From Phycisphaerales bacterium (GTDB lineage Bacteria > Planctomycetota > Phycisphaerae > Phycisphaerales > UBA1924): a stretch of DNA of 39,700 nt. The stretch spans positions 1-39,700 of the forward strand of contig RECY01000018.1 of assembly GCA_007693785.1 (NCBI GenBank). The letters are read 5' to 3'. The translations under genes and the position numbers were made by a program. The notes under the pieces were generated by a model. It worked only from the letters and a program-made list of their open reading frames with translations. It was not told the origin of the DNA and did no database searches. Below are positions 21,481 to 28,676 of this stretch, one piece after another. Numbering within the stretch: position 1 is the first letter of the stretch; the number at the start of each line of letters is the position of its first letter.

Positions 21481-22173
21481 ATGGCCTCGATCCACACCGG
21501 CGAGCCGGCCAAGCCCGACCTCGCCCAAGCCCCGCGATGGCAGACCTACCGCCACGGGCACCACTGGCGGAACGCGGACGACGAGTTCGACGCGGCCAAG
21601 ATGGGCATGTGGCTCTTCCTGACCACCGAGGTCCTGCTCTTTGCCGGGCTCTTCGTCGCCTACGCCGTCTTCCGCATGAAGTATCCGGAAGCCTTCGTCG
21701 CCGGCTCGCACCACCTGAGCGTGAAGTGGGGGTTCATCAACACGGTGATCCTTCTGCTCTCCAGCTTCACCGTCGCCTACTCCATCCGCTGCGCTCAGCT
21801 CAACAAGCAGGGCCTGCTTAAGCTCAACCTGCTCATCACCATCGCCTGCGGCTTCGCCTTCCTGTTCATCAAGGGCACCTTCGAGTACTACCCCAAGATC
21901 ATGGAGGGCAAGGGCCCGGGCTGGTTCTTCAGCTATGCCTACGCCGAGAGCCCGTGGGAGCCGATCTGGTGGGGCCTCTATTACTGCGCCACCGGCGTCC
22001 ACGCTTTGCACGTCATCATCGGCATGGGCCTGCTCTTCTGGGTTTACCTCGGTGCCCGCAAAAAGAAGTACGGCCCGACGCACTACACCGGCGTCGAGAT
22101 CACGGGCCTCTACTGGCACCTTGTCGACCTCATCTGGATCTTCCTCTTCCCACTCCTCTACCTCATCCACTGA
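21481..22173 (+). CDS. ctaE: Cytochrome c oxidase subunit III
   Basis: A 230-residue subunit III with five hydrophobic helices, the short form common to caa3 oxidases that lack the first two helices of mitochondrial CoxIII. Characteristic stretches are AKMGMWLFLTTEVLLFAGLF, INTVILLLSSFTVAYSI, FIKGTFEYYPKI, YYCATGVHALHVIIGMGLL and the C-terminal LYWHLVDLIWIFLFPLLYL. It stabilises subunit I and its proton uptake. ATG at 21481 has GGGGAAG upstream. It follows coxI by 51 nt. Confidence 0.95.
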   Translation: MASIHTGEPAKPDLAQAPRWQTYRHGHHWRNADDEFDAAKMGMWLFLTTEVLLFAGLFVAYAVFRMKYPEAFVAGSHHLSVKWGFINTVILLLSSFTVAYSIRCAQLNKQGLLKLNLLITIACGFAFLFIKGTFEYYPKIMEGKGPGWFFSYAYAESPWEPIWWGLYYCATGVHALHVIIGMGLLFWVYLGARKKKYGPTHYTGVEITGLYWHLVDLIWIFLFPLLYLIH

Positions 22174-22193
22174 CCGACCCGGCCCCCAGGTGG

Positions 22194-22212
22194 CACGGCT
22201 CTCCGAGCCGTG
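22194..22212 (+). repeat. CACGGCT-CTCCG-AGCCGTG hairpin element
   Basis: A perfect 7-bp inverted repeat with a 5-nt loop, between coxIII and coxIV in an otherwise co-directional operon. It could act as an RNA processing or stability hairpin, and looks like a short palindromic element of the kind that can be repeated across a genome. The sequence feels familiar from planctomycete intergenic regions, but I cannot verify that here. A T-tract is absent. Confidence 0.5.
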
Positions 22213-22284
22213 TTCGCCCCGCTCCGACCTGAACCGACCGAGAAGCCGACCCGAAGCGACCCCAACCCACACGGGACCTCAGCC

Positions 22285-22923
22285 ATGAACGAGCCGCGCC
22301 AACCCGCACTGAACGACCTCGACCCGCACGGGTTTCACGAGGGCGATCACGACCACGGGCACGTCATCCTGCCGTTCCGCACGCTCGTGGTGGTGCTCGC
22401 GGCTCTGCTCTTCTTCACCGTCCTGACCGTCAGCGCCGGCTCGGCGGAGGTCTGGATCAGCGAGAAGTTCGACGTTGTCATCCCGACGTGGGTCAACGTC
22501 ATGGTCGCGATGAGCATCGCCAGCATCAAGGGCATGCTCGTGCTCATGTACTTCATGCAGCTCAAGTACGACAAGCCGATCAACACCATGATCTTCCTGT
22601 TCTGCCTCTTCGCGTTCGCCCTCTTCATGGGCCTGACCACGATCGACCTGGGCAACCGCGACCGGATCTACGCGTGGAAGGCGCCCGCCATCATCGAGGG
22701 CGGCAACAGCGTCGGGCTCGCGACCGAGGCCGCTCCGCACAACTTCCCCTCCGGGCAGTCGATCGCGACGTGGGCCCGCGAGCGTGAGATCGCGACGATC
22801 GGGCCAGAGAAATTTGCCGAGAAGGTCGAAGCCATGAAGACCCGGGAAACCTCCAGCAGCGAGATATCCCGCCCGGCCCGCGGGCGCACGCCCGGCCTTT
22901 TTGACGCCGACACCACCGACTGA
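22285..22923 (+). CDS. Cytochrome c oxidase subunit IV (prokaryotic type) with C-terminal extension
   Basis: A 212-residue protein. The first ~125 residues match the prokaryotic COX4 (CtaF-like) family: a His-rich soluble start (GFHEGDHDHGHVILP) and three membrane helices (about 30-53, 72-96 and 100-122), with the family's SIKGMLVLMYFMQLKYD between helices. Usual members end near here at about 110 residues. This one continues with about 90 hydrophilic residues, including the segment ATWAREREIATIGPEKFAEK, presumably exposed to one side of the membrane. Position after coxI and coxIII fits. ATG at 22285 is chosen because it begins the family domain; upstream in-frame sequence to 22210 overlaps the hairpin. 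Confidence 0.87.
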   Translation: MNEPRQPALNDLDPHGFHEGDHDHGHVILPFRTLVVVLAALLFFTVLTVSAGSAEVWISEKFDVVIPTWVNVMVAMSIASIKGMLVLMYFMQLKYDKPINTMIFLFCLFAFALFMGLTTIDLGNRDRIYAWKAPAIIEGGNSVGLATEAAPHNFPSGQSIATWAREREIATIGPEKFAEKVEAMKTRETSSSEISRPARGRTPGLFDADTTD

Positions 22924-22989
22924 CCCGAACCCGAACCCCCGCTCGTGCGATCGCAGCACTGGCGGGCCGGTCGGGCAAAGCCGCCGCGA

Positions 22990-23793
22990 ATGACCAGAAC
23001 GCGCCAGATCGCCGCCGCCTGCACGCTTGTCAGCGCGGTGGCTCTGATCGCCAGCGCGGTCGCCCTCGCCCGCGGCATCGCCCAGTTCAATACCGACAAC
23101 CCCACGGGCATCAACTACACGCTCCCGCTCCTGGCCGAGAGCCTCCGCTTCCACGGGCGAGACATCCGCGTGACCGACGACGTGGACGACCGCGGCCGCG
23201 GCGTCGTCGTTGTCACCTACGGCGACCGCGTGCTCAAGCTCCCCGTGCGCATCCCGCAGCCCAACCCGCTCCCGGGCCTGGCGCGCCACGCCGACTGGTT
23301 CACGATCGTCCGCTTCATCGAGGCCCCGCCGCGGACATCGCTGGAGCGGGCGCAGGAGATGGCGATGGGCGGCGAGATCGCCGACCGCCTGGTCATCGTC
23401 GAACGCATCCCGCGCCTGGAGGCGAACGAGGGCGCCCTCGGGCTGGAGCCGCAGGAAGGCTGGGGCTGGCAGAACGTCCAGCGCAAGAACTGGTTTTTCG
23501 GCTTCCACGAGTTCAAGCCCGACGGCTCCATCGAGTCCACCGAGCTCCGCTTCCCCACCACACGCCGCCAGCAGGCCCCGCTCGAGGGCGAGCTCCGCTA
23601 CGGCACTTGGCAGTACGACGTCGCCTTCCAGGTCATGCCCAAGGGCGCCGCCCCGCGACAGGATTTCACCGAGGGCGCGCTCGTCCACGCCCAGCGACCA
23701 TTCGCGGCCGCCAGCCTCAGCCTCATGGCCCTGCTCGCCAGCCTCGCGGTCGCGAGCGCCGCCAACGGCAAGCGATCCCAACCGGCGGCGTAG
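22990..23793 (+). CDS. Unrecognised membrane-anchored protein at the end of the caa3 cluster
   Basis: A 267-residue protein I cannot place in a family. It has an N-terminal hydrophobic helix (about 7-27, IAAACTLVSAVALIASAVAL), a soluble middle of about 210 residues containing NPTGINYTLPLLAESLRFHG, QEGWGWQNVQRKNWFFGFHE and LRYGTWQYDVAFQ, and a C-terminal helix (about 238-260, AAASLSLMALLASLAVASAA) with a short basic tail. This topology suggests a periplasmic domain tethered at both ends. No Cys-pair, heme or copper motif is seen. It lies 66 nt after coxIV in the same direction, so a role in oxidase assembly or stability is possible by context only. The start codon lacks a good Shine-Dalgarno; GTG at 22945 is an alternative. 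Confidence 0.75.
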   Translation: MTRTRQIAAACTLVSAVALIASAVALARGIAQFNTDNPTGINYTLPLLAESLRFHGRDIRVTDDVDDRGRGVVVVTYGDRVLKLPVRIPQPNPLPGLARHADWFTIVRFIEAPPRTSLERAQEMAMGGEIADRLVIVERIPRLEANEGALGLEPQEGWGWQNVQRKNWFFGFHEFKPDGSIESTELRFPTTRRQQAPLEGELRYGTWQYDVAFQVMPKGAAPRQDFTEGALVHAQRPFAAASLSLMALLASLAVASAANGKRSQPAA

Positions 23794-23834
23794 GTATCGG
23801 TTTCGACCGTGCGAACGCGCCTTCACAATCTCGG

Positions 23835-23863
23835 TGGGATGGGCCCTCGGCCCGTCTCTCCCA
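23835..23863. terminator. Hairpin between convergent genes
   Basis: TGGGA TGGGCC-CTC-GGCCCG then TCTC bulge and TCCCA: two stacked stem segments separated by a bulge, in the 115-nt convergent gap between the caa3 cluster and the AI-2E permease gene. No T-tract on either strand, so it is a modest candidate for a shared transcription end. Confidence 0.35.
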
Positions 23864-23908
23864 ACGCTCCTTGACGGGAAAAACGCCCGTTCCCCGATCC
23901 GCACACGC

Positions 23909-25237
23909 TCAGGACTCGTTATCCAACGGCAGCACGTCCGCCCGACGTCCTTCGACCCATTCCTTGTACCGCGGCCACACGAGCTCCTGCACCACGATCT
24001 TCAGGCACGCCGCGATCGGGATCGCCACGAGCAGCCCGAAGAACCCGAACAGCATGCCCCCCGCCAGCGACGCGAACAGGATCAGCGGCACCGACATCTC
24101 CGTCGTCTTCCCCTGGATCAGCGGCGTCAGGACATAGTCGTCCATCGCCTGCACCAGGAAGTACACCACCGTCGGCGCGAGCAGGATGTAGATCACGTGC
24201 CCGCGCAGGCCCGTGTGCCCCTCCAGAAACAGCAGGATCATCGAGAGCGGCACCCCGACCAGCGCCAGGTACGGCACGATCGCCAGCACCGCGACCGCCG
24301 GACCCAGAATAAACGGCGCCGGCACGCCGATCGCCCAGTACAGCCCCGTGAACAGGATCGCCTGCACGAACGCGATCGTCAGACGCCCGCGGATGAACGC
24401 GCTGATCACGCGGTCGAACCGCTTCACCAGGTGGTGGACGGTCTGCTTGTTCTTGTCCGGGATGAGCGAGTCGCCGAACCGCAGAACACTCGGCCACGAC
24501 ACCGACACGAAGAAGAAAAAGAACACCGTCAGAAAAACCAGAAACCCCAGACCGATCACCGAGCTCACGAGCGCGACCGCGACCCACACCGCGTTCGCGC
24601 CCAGGTCGGCGACCGTCGTCGCGATCCGCTCGGTGTTCGCGCTGACCCAGTCCGAGATCGTCTCGAGAGCGCCGGCCATCGACTCGTCGTCGATCCCCGC
24701 GACCTGCTCCCGGATCCACACCCACGAGGCCCCGGTCTCCTCGCGCAGCGATTCGATGGAAGCCTCGCGATCGAAGTCTTCTCCCCCCGTGCGTTCCGCT
24801 TCGAGACTCTCCCGCACGTGCGAGATGTTGTCGAACTGTCGCGTGACGAGGTCGATGCCCTGCACCACGCCGAAGGAGAGCGCCAGGACGCCCGGGATCA
24901 CCACGAAGAGCGCGAACGCCGTCAGGATCGCCCCGGCCGCGATCTGACGGGAGACCCTCAGTTTTCGTGTCAGCCAGCCCACCACCGGCTCGAACAAATA
25001 CGCCAGCAGCAGCGCCAAGAGCAGCGGCACCGTCACCAGCGAGATCTTCTGCCCGACCCACAGCAGCCCAAATAGCCCCAGCACCAGCAGCACGTCGCGG
25101 ATCGGCTGAATCTGCCAGAGGTGCAGCTCGCGCCACGACTTCGACGTCCCGCCCGGCCCGCCTGAAGCGGGACGGGAAGCCCCGGACGAGGCGTGCCCGG
25201 GCGGCGGCGGAACAGGCTGATCAGAGCCGGTCGTCAT
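23909..25237 (-). CDS. AI-2E family transporter (PerM/TqsA-like permease)
   Basis: A 442-residue polytopic membrane protein of the AI-2 exporter family (UPF0118/PF01594). A hydrophilic Pro/Gly/Ser-rich start of about 50 residues leads to paired helices (DVLLVLGLFGLLWVGQ and VTVPLLLALLLAYLFEPVVG), a long periplasmic helical region (about 140-220), and the conserved C-terminal half with IRGRLTIAFVQAILFTGLYW, AVLAIVPYLALVGVPLSMIL and MDDYVLTPLIQG. Substrates differ within the family, including autoinducer-2 and sodium/proton antiport, so none is assigned. No luxS is present nearby. ATG at 25237 has no Shine-Dalgarno but TATTCT 7 nt upstream. The gene is 87 nt downstream of the Minf_1886 gene. 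Confidence 0.9.
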   Translation of the reverse strand: MTTGSDQPVPPPPGHASSGASRPASGGPGGTSKSWRELHLWQIQPIRDVLLVLGLFGLLWVGQKISLVTVPLLLALLLAYLFEPVVGWLTRKLRVSRQIAAGAILTAFALFVVIPGVLALSFGVVQGIDLVTRQFDNISHVRESLEAERTGGEDFDREASIESLREETGASWVWIREQVAGIDDESMAGALETISDWVSANTERIATTVADLGANAVWVAVALVSSVIGLGFLVFLTVFFFFFVSVSWPSVLRFGDSLIPDKNKQTVHHLVKRFDRVISAFIRGRLTIAFVQAILFTGLYWAIGVPAPFILGPAVAVLAIVPYLALVGVPLSMILLFLEGHTGLRGHVIYILLAPTVVYFLVQAMDDYVLTPLIQGKTTEMSVPLILFASLAGGMLFGFFGLLVAIPIAACLKIVVQELVWPRYKEWVEGRRADVLPLDNES

Positions 25238-25244
25238 GACCGCA

Positions 25245-25250
25245 AGAATA
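25245..25250 (-). promoter_or_regulatory. Candidate leaderless -10 box of the AI-2E permease gene
   Basis: TATTCT on the minus strand, 7 nt before the ATG, in a gene lacking a ribosome-binding site. This spacing fits transcription starting at the start codon. No clear -35. Confidence 0.3.
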
Positions 25251-25324
25251 CCGGGCCCGACCGGCGGAAGGACGACCGCACGCGCCAACCCGTTCGGAAA
25301 ACCGAGCGATGCACCCGGGGGTGA

Positions 25325-25759
25325 TCAGGCCCGCCCGCTCGTCTCCGGCTTCTCGCCGCCGAGCCCCCCGGCCCGGGCCGGGCTCGCGAACGCCTCGTCA
25401 AAATCGAACACGTCGCGGAAGTCCTCGATCGAGTCGTCGTCGGTCGTCCGCATCAGCCCCGCGTCGACCATCGCGAACACGATCTTCCCGAAGTCCTCGG
25501 TCTTGCGCAGCCCCCAGTGCCGGAGCACCGTGCCCGCCAGGTCGCCGAACTGGTCGATCGCGTAATCACGGATCCCGAGGCAGAGCTGCTGCCCGGAGAC
25601 GTGGCGAGACTCGTCATCATCCAGCGGGCCGATCGCGTGCGGCCCGTGCGCCGTCTCCACCGTGTGCGCCAAGCCCTCGCGCACGAACTGGAACGCCTCC
25701 GGCGGGAACGGGCCCGCCCGGTCACGCATCGATTTCCAATCCAACGTCACGTTTGCCAC
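25325..25759 (-). CDS. Minf_1886 family protein (TIGR04138)
   Basis: A 144-residue protein of the Minf_1886 family, restricted mainly to Planctomycetes and Verrucomicrobia and of unknown function. The family pattern is clear: FPPEAFQFVREGLAHTV, SRHVSGQQLCLGIRDYAIDQ, VLRHWGLRKTEDFGKIVFAM and DSIEDFRDVFDFDEAFA. It is predicted soluble, with no signal or membrane segment. GTG at 25759 is chosen because GGGAG lies 7 nt upstream and the family homology begins soon after; the open frame extends 45 codons further up without similarity. A TAGGAT hexamer sits 80 nt upstream. Confidence 0.88.
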   Translation of the reverse strand: MANVTLDWKSMRDRAGPFPPEAFQFVREGLAHTVETAHGPHAIGPLDDDESRHVSGQQLCLGIRDYAIDQFGDLAGTVLRHWGLRKTEDFGKIVFAMVDAGLMRTTDDDSIEDFRDVFDFDEAFASPARAGGLGGEKPETSGRA

Positions 25760-25838
25760 GGCTGCTCTCCCACACACACGGGGCCCGACTTCCCGAGAAC
25801 GCACACCCCGGGCACCCGTCCGTACATCCTTCGCCACA

Positions 25839-25844
25839 ATCCTA
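25839..25844 (-). promoter_or_regulatory. Candidate -10 box (TAGGAT) of the Minf_1886 gene
   Basis: Minus strand GTCCTAGGATTGTG, 79 nt before the GTG start. The CTTGAC/GTCAAG dyad lies just upstream, where a regulator could act. Confidence 0.35.
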
Positions 25845-25861
25845 GGACCCGTTGCAGATTT

Positions 25862-25895
25862 CTTGACGCAACCGATCGATGCGGATCGTGTCAAG
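25862..25895. promoter_or_regulatory. Interrupted palindrome CTTGAC-N22-GTCAAG
   Basis: Six-base arms around a 22-nt centre that itself contains GATCGAT. It lies 18-51 nt upstream of the TAGGAT box of the Minf_1886 gene. A regulator site is possible; arms this short also occur by chance. Confidence 0.25.
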
Positions 25896-26058
25896 ATGGG
25901 TCGTCAAACCAGCTTCTTGACCCTTTCCGACGGGATCGCAGCCACCCGCCCCCCGTATTCATGGGTCCACCTCCCCATGGGCTCAACCCGCCTCGCTCAT
26001 GGGGAGCGTCCGAACGCCGCGCCGGCGACCGACCACTCGCACGCCGCGTGCTGGGATC

Positions 26059-26715
26059 TCACACGCCGCCCGCGCTCTCCCTCGCCCGGTCCCGCACGCT
26101 CACGTGCGGGCTGGCCGTGACGTACCAACGCAGCGGCGCGCTCGCCCAAGCCCCGGCGTAATCCACCCCGATCCGCGTTGTGTTGGTCACGCTCAACGGC
26201 GCCTCGCCCGCTTCCACCCACAGGTCCCCGCGTACGCAGAGGTCGATCGCGTTGAGCGCCCGGTCGATCCCCATCGCCTGACACAACTTCGCCGGCCCGG
26301 AGCACAGGTCGCGATCCCGAAGCACCCGCCCCGGGCGCTTCGTCCCCGCGAGCCGGCGGGCGTGCATCGCGGCGACACCCTCGGTCGGCTCGAGCGCCCG
26401 GATCAGCACAGCCGCCGGGTAGCCCGCCCGCTCGCACACGATGTTGAAGCAGTGGTGCATCCCGTAAGTCAGAAAGACGTAGCTCGTCCCGGGCTCGCAG
26501 AACATCGGCTCGGTGCGTGGCGTGCGTCGCCACCCCTTGCTGTGGGCCGCCGCGTCTTCTGGCCCGAGGTACGCCTCGGTCTCCACGATCCGCCCCGCGA
26601 GGCGCTCGCCGCCCTCGCCCGTGCGCACGAGCACGCACCCGAGCAACTGCTGCGCGAGCGCGCCTGCGTCGGTCGCGAAGAACGCACGCCCCAGCCTCTC
26701 CGGGTGTCGGCTCAC
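26059..26715 (-). CDS. 3-methyladenine DNA glycosylase (AAG/MPG family)
   Basis: A 218-residue base-excision repair enzyme that flips out and removes alkylated or deaminated purines. It aligns well with human AAG: GRIVETEAYLGPEDAAAHS holds the catalytic Glu (Glu47) and the intercalating Tyr (Tyr49), followed by MFCEPGTSYVFLTYGMHHCF, AAVLIRALEPTEGV and GPAKLCQAMGIDRALNA. The length is typical of the bacterial family. The GTG start at 26715 overlaps the ccsA stop (GTGA) and has no Shine-Dalgarno, so translation is probably coupled to ccsA. A repair enzyme trailing a cytochrome c maturation gene is odd and may be a chance arrangement. Confidence 0.92.
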   Translation of the reverse strand: MSRHPERLGRAFFATDAGALAQQLLGCVLVRTGEGGERLAGRIVETEAYLGPEDAAAHSKGWRRTPRTEPMFCEPGTSYVFLTYGMHHCFNIVCERAGYPAAVLIRALEPTEGVAAMHARRLAGTKRPGRVLRDRDLCSGPAKLCQAMGIDRALNAIDLCVRGDLWVEAGEAPLSVTNTTRIGVDYAGAWASAPLRWYVTASPHVSVRDRARESAGGV

Positions 26716-28619
26716 GCGTAGGCGTGCAGGCCCGGGAGCAGCAGGTTCACGCCGAAGTAGGTCCACAGCATCACGAAGAACCCGATGACGCTCAGCCAGG
26801 CCGTGATAAGCGCCTTGTTCTTGCCCGTCGTGAACCGCAGGTGGATCACGATGAGGTAGACGATCCAGGTGATCAGCGCCCACGTCTCTTTCGGGTCGAA
26901 CGCCCACCAGCGTCCCCACGAGTGGTCGGCCCACCACGCGCCGAGCAGGATGCCGACGCCCAGCGTCCAGAACGCGAGCTGCAGCACGGTCATCAACGCC
27001 GTGTCGAGGTCCGCCAGCGTGCGAGCCGTGGTCTTGGTCTCCCGTGGCGCGAGCGTCTCACCCGCACGCCCGGTGCCCGTGCGCCCCCCCTCCAGCGCCG
27101 CCGCCGACACCGCCTCCATCCGGCTCGCCCCCAGCACGCGCCTCGCGTAGTGCGTTCCCAGATAGAACAGGCTGATGATGAACCCCAGCCCGATCAGCCC
27201 GTAGCTCACCAGCACCGTCGTCACGTGATACTTCAGCAGCACCGACGTGTTCAGGATCGCCGCCTCGCGCTCGATCGACCGACCCGGGATGCCCGTCTCC
27301 GTCGCGGCGATCAGGATCAGGAACCCCGTCGCCGACGCGGCCGCCGCGAACAGCGGCTGCTTCCGCGCCACCGCCAGCCCCAGCCCGACCACCCCCGCGA
27401 ACAGGCTCACGCCCGTCATGGACTCGAACTGGTTCTGGATCGCGAACCGCTCGGCGATGATGCACCGCAGCACAAACCCGAACGCGTGCAGCAGCAGCCC
27501 GAGCACAAACAGCCCCGTCCCGAGCCCCGTCAGCCACGATCGCCCGGTGCCGAACGCCAGGACCAGCGCCACCGTCGCGAGGAAGTACGCCCAGTAGCCG
27601 TAGGTGAACGCGCCGGAGCGGTTGTAAAGGTGCTCCAATTCCGCCCGCTGTGTCGGGTAGAGCTCGCTGTTCACCGTCGGCAGGATCTCTGCCAGACGGC
27701 GAGCCGCCTCATTGACCGCGGCCGGGTCCATCGCGCGCCACGCGCGCCCGAGCTCCGAAGCCGCCGTGCGCGCCGGGTGATCGGGCGCGAGCTCGCTCAG
27801 GTGGTGCCACGTGTCCCCGCGGTATTCCGGTGCGACCAGGCGCATGTTCGAAGCCGACTGATCCCACAGCCCAAGCCCCCGCCGCACGTTCGAGAGCGCG
27901 TCCCGGTAGGGCTGGTTGAACGCGTGCCGCTCCTCCAGTTCCGGCCCGAACCGCTGCGCCATCATCGGCGTGATCCGCGTCAACCGCATCCACCGTGACT
28001 GCATCGCCCCGTCGCCCGGGAACGCCGCCTCGAGAAACGCCCGGCGCAGCGGCAGGTAGTTCACGTGCAGCAGCGGGCGATCGACGTAATACACCGGGTC
28101 GATGATCAAATCGAGCAGCGTGAACAGCGGGTCGTGCGCGACCAGCTCCACCCGCTCACCGGCGGGGATCGACGTGTGCAGGTGCCCGCTCGCGTGATCG
28201 CCGGCCGCGTACCCACCATCTGTCCCATCGCTTGTCGCGTCCCCGGTCGGCAGCACGTCCTGATACGCCCGCCGCCCGGTGATCGTCTCGACCGTCTCCA
28301 TCGCGAGCGTGTCGAGGATCTTGACCCGCCCGTTGTGCAGCACGGCCAGTCGTCGCAGCGGCTCCAGATCGACCGAGCGGTAGAACGCGTTCTTCTGGGC
28401 CGCGGTGGGGCGGCGCTCGAAGATCATGTTCGCCTCGCCGAACGGGTTGGGCAGATCGCCCGACGCCTCGTCGACCATCGCCGACTCGGGGTGCTCGTTG
28501 CCCGCCGGGGCGTATTGCGCAAGCGCGGGCGACACGAGGCACGCGAGCAGCACGCCCGCCAACGCCCACGCGCACGACCGGAGAGCCCGCGATCCACCGT
28601 CAAAGTTCACTGCGTGCAT
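26712..28619 (-). CDS. ccsA: CcsA/ResC-type cytochrome c maturation protein with periplasmic N-terminal domain
   Basis: A 635-residue heme-handling component of System II cytochrome c biogenesis, which moves heme out and attaches it to CxxCH motifs with ResB. The signature WWADHSWGRWWAFDPKETW (tryptophan-rich WWD-type motif, about residues 562-580) and the surrounding helices are plain. The N-terminus has a signal peptide (AGVLLACLVSPALAQ), then about 300 residues of periplasmic domain with LAVLHNGRVKILDTLAMETV before the membrane core; classical CcsA lacks this. ATG at 28619 is preceded by AAGAG; a GTG seven codons earlier is possible. It lies 57 nt after resB in the same direction. Confidence 0.9.
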   Translation of the reverse strand: MHAVNFDGGSRALRSCAWALAGVLLACLVSPALAQYAPAGNEHPESAMVDEASGDLPNPFGEANMIFERRPTAAQKNAFYRSVDLEPLRRLAVLHNGRVKILDTLAMETVETITGRRAYQDVLPTGDATSDGTDGGYAAGDHASGHLHTSIPAGERVELVAHDPLFTLLDLIIDPVYYVDRPLLHVNYLPLRRAFLEAAFPGDGAMQSRWMRLTRITPMMAQRFGPELEERHAFNQPYRDALSNVRRGLGLWDQSASNMRLVAPEYRGDTWHHLSELAPDHPARTAASELGRAWRAMDPAAVNEAARRLAEILPTVNSELYPTQRAELEHLYNRSGAFTYGYWAYFLATVALVLAFGTGRSWLTGLGTGLFVLGLLLHAFGFVLRCIIAERFAIQNQFESMTGVSLFAGVVGLGLAVARKQPLFAAAASATGFLILIAATETGIPGRSIEREAAILNTSVLLKYHVTTVLVSYGLIGLGFIISLFYLGTHYARRVLGASRMEAVSAAALEGGRTGTGRAGETLAPRETKTTARTLADLDTALMTVLQLAFWTLGVGILLGAWWADHSWGRWWAFDPKETWALITWIVYLIVIHLRFTTGKNKALITAWLSVIGFFVMLWTYFGVNLLLPGLHAYA

Positions 28620-28676
28620 GGTCTCTTCTTTCCGTGCCACCCGGCGGCGTGCGCACGGGCGGGCGACGCGTCGTGC

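Larger units (their letters stand above)
25760..26058. other. Intergenic region between the Minf_1886 and glycosylase genes
   Basis: 299 nt with no credible gene. It contains the TAGGAT box at 25839-25844 and an interrupted palindrome CTTGAC...GTCAAG spanning 25862-25895. The remainder toward 26058 shows no structure I can support. Confidence 0.5.

Noticed and set aside
19198-22272. Minus-strand open frame of 1024 codons opposite coxII-coxIII
   Set aside because: Composition is dominated by Glu, Asp, Gly, Val and Ala, as expected from reading GC-rich codons backwards, and the plus strand holds well-defined oxidase genes.
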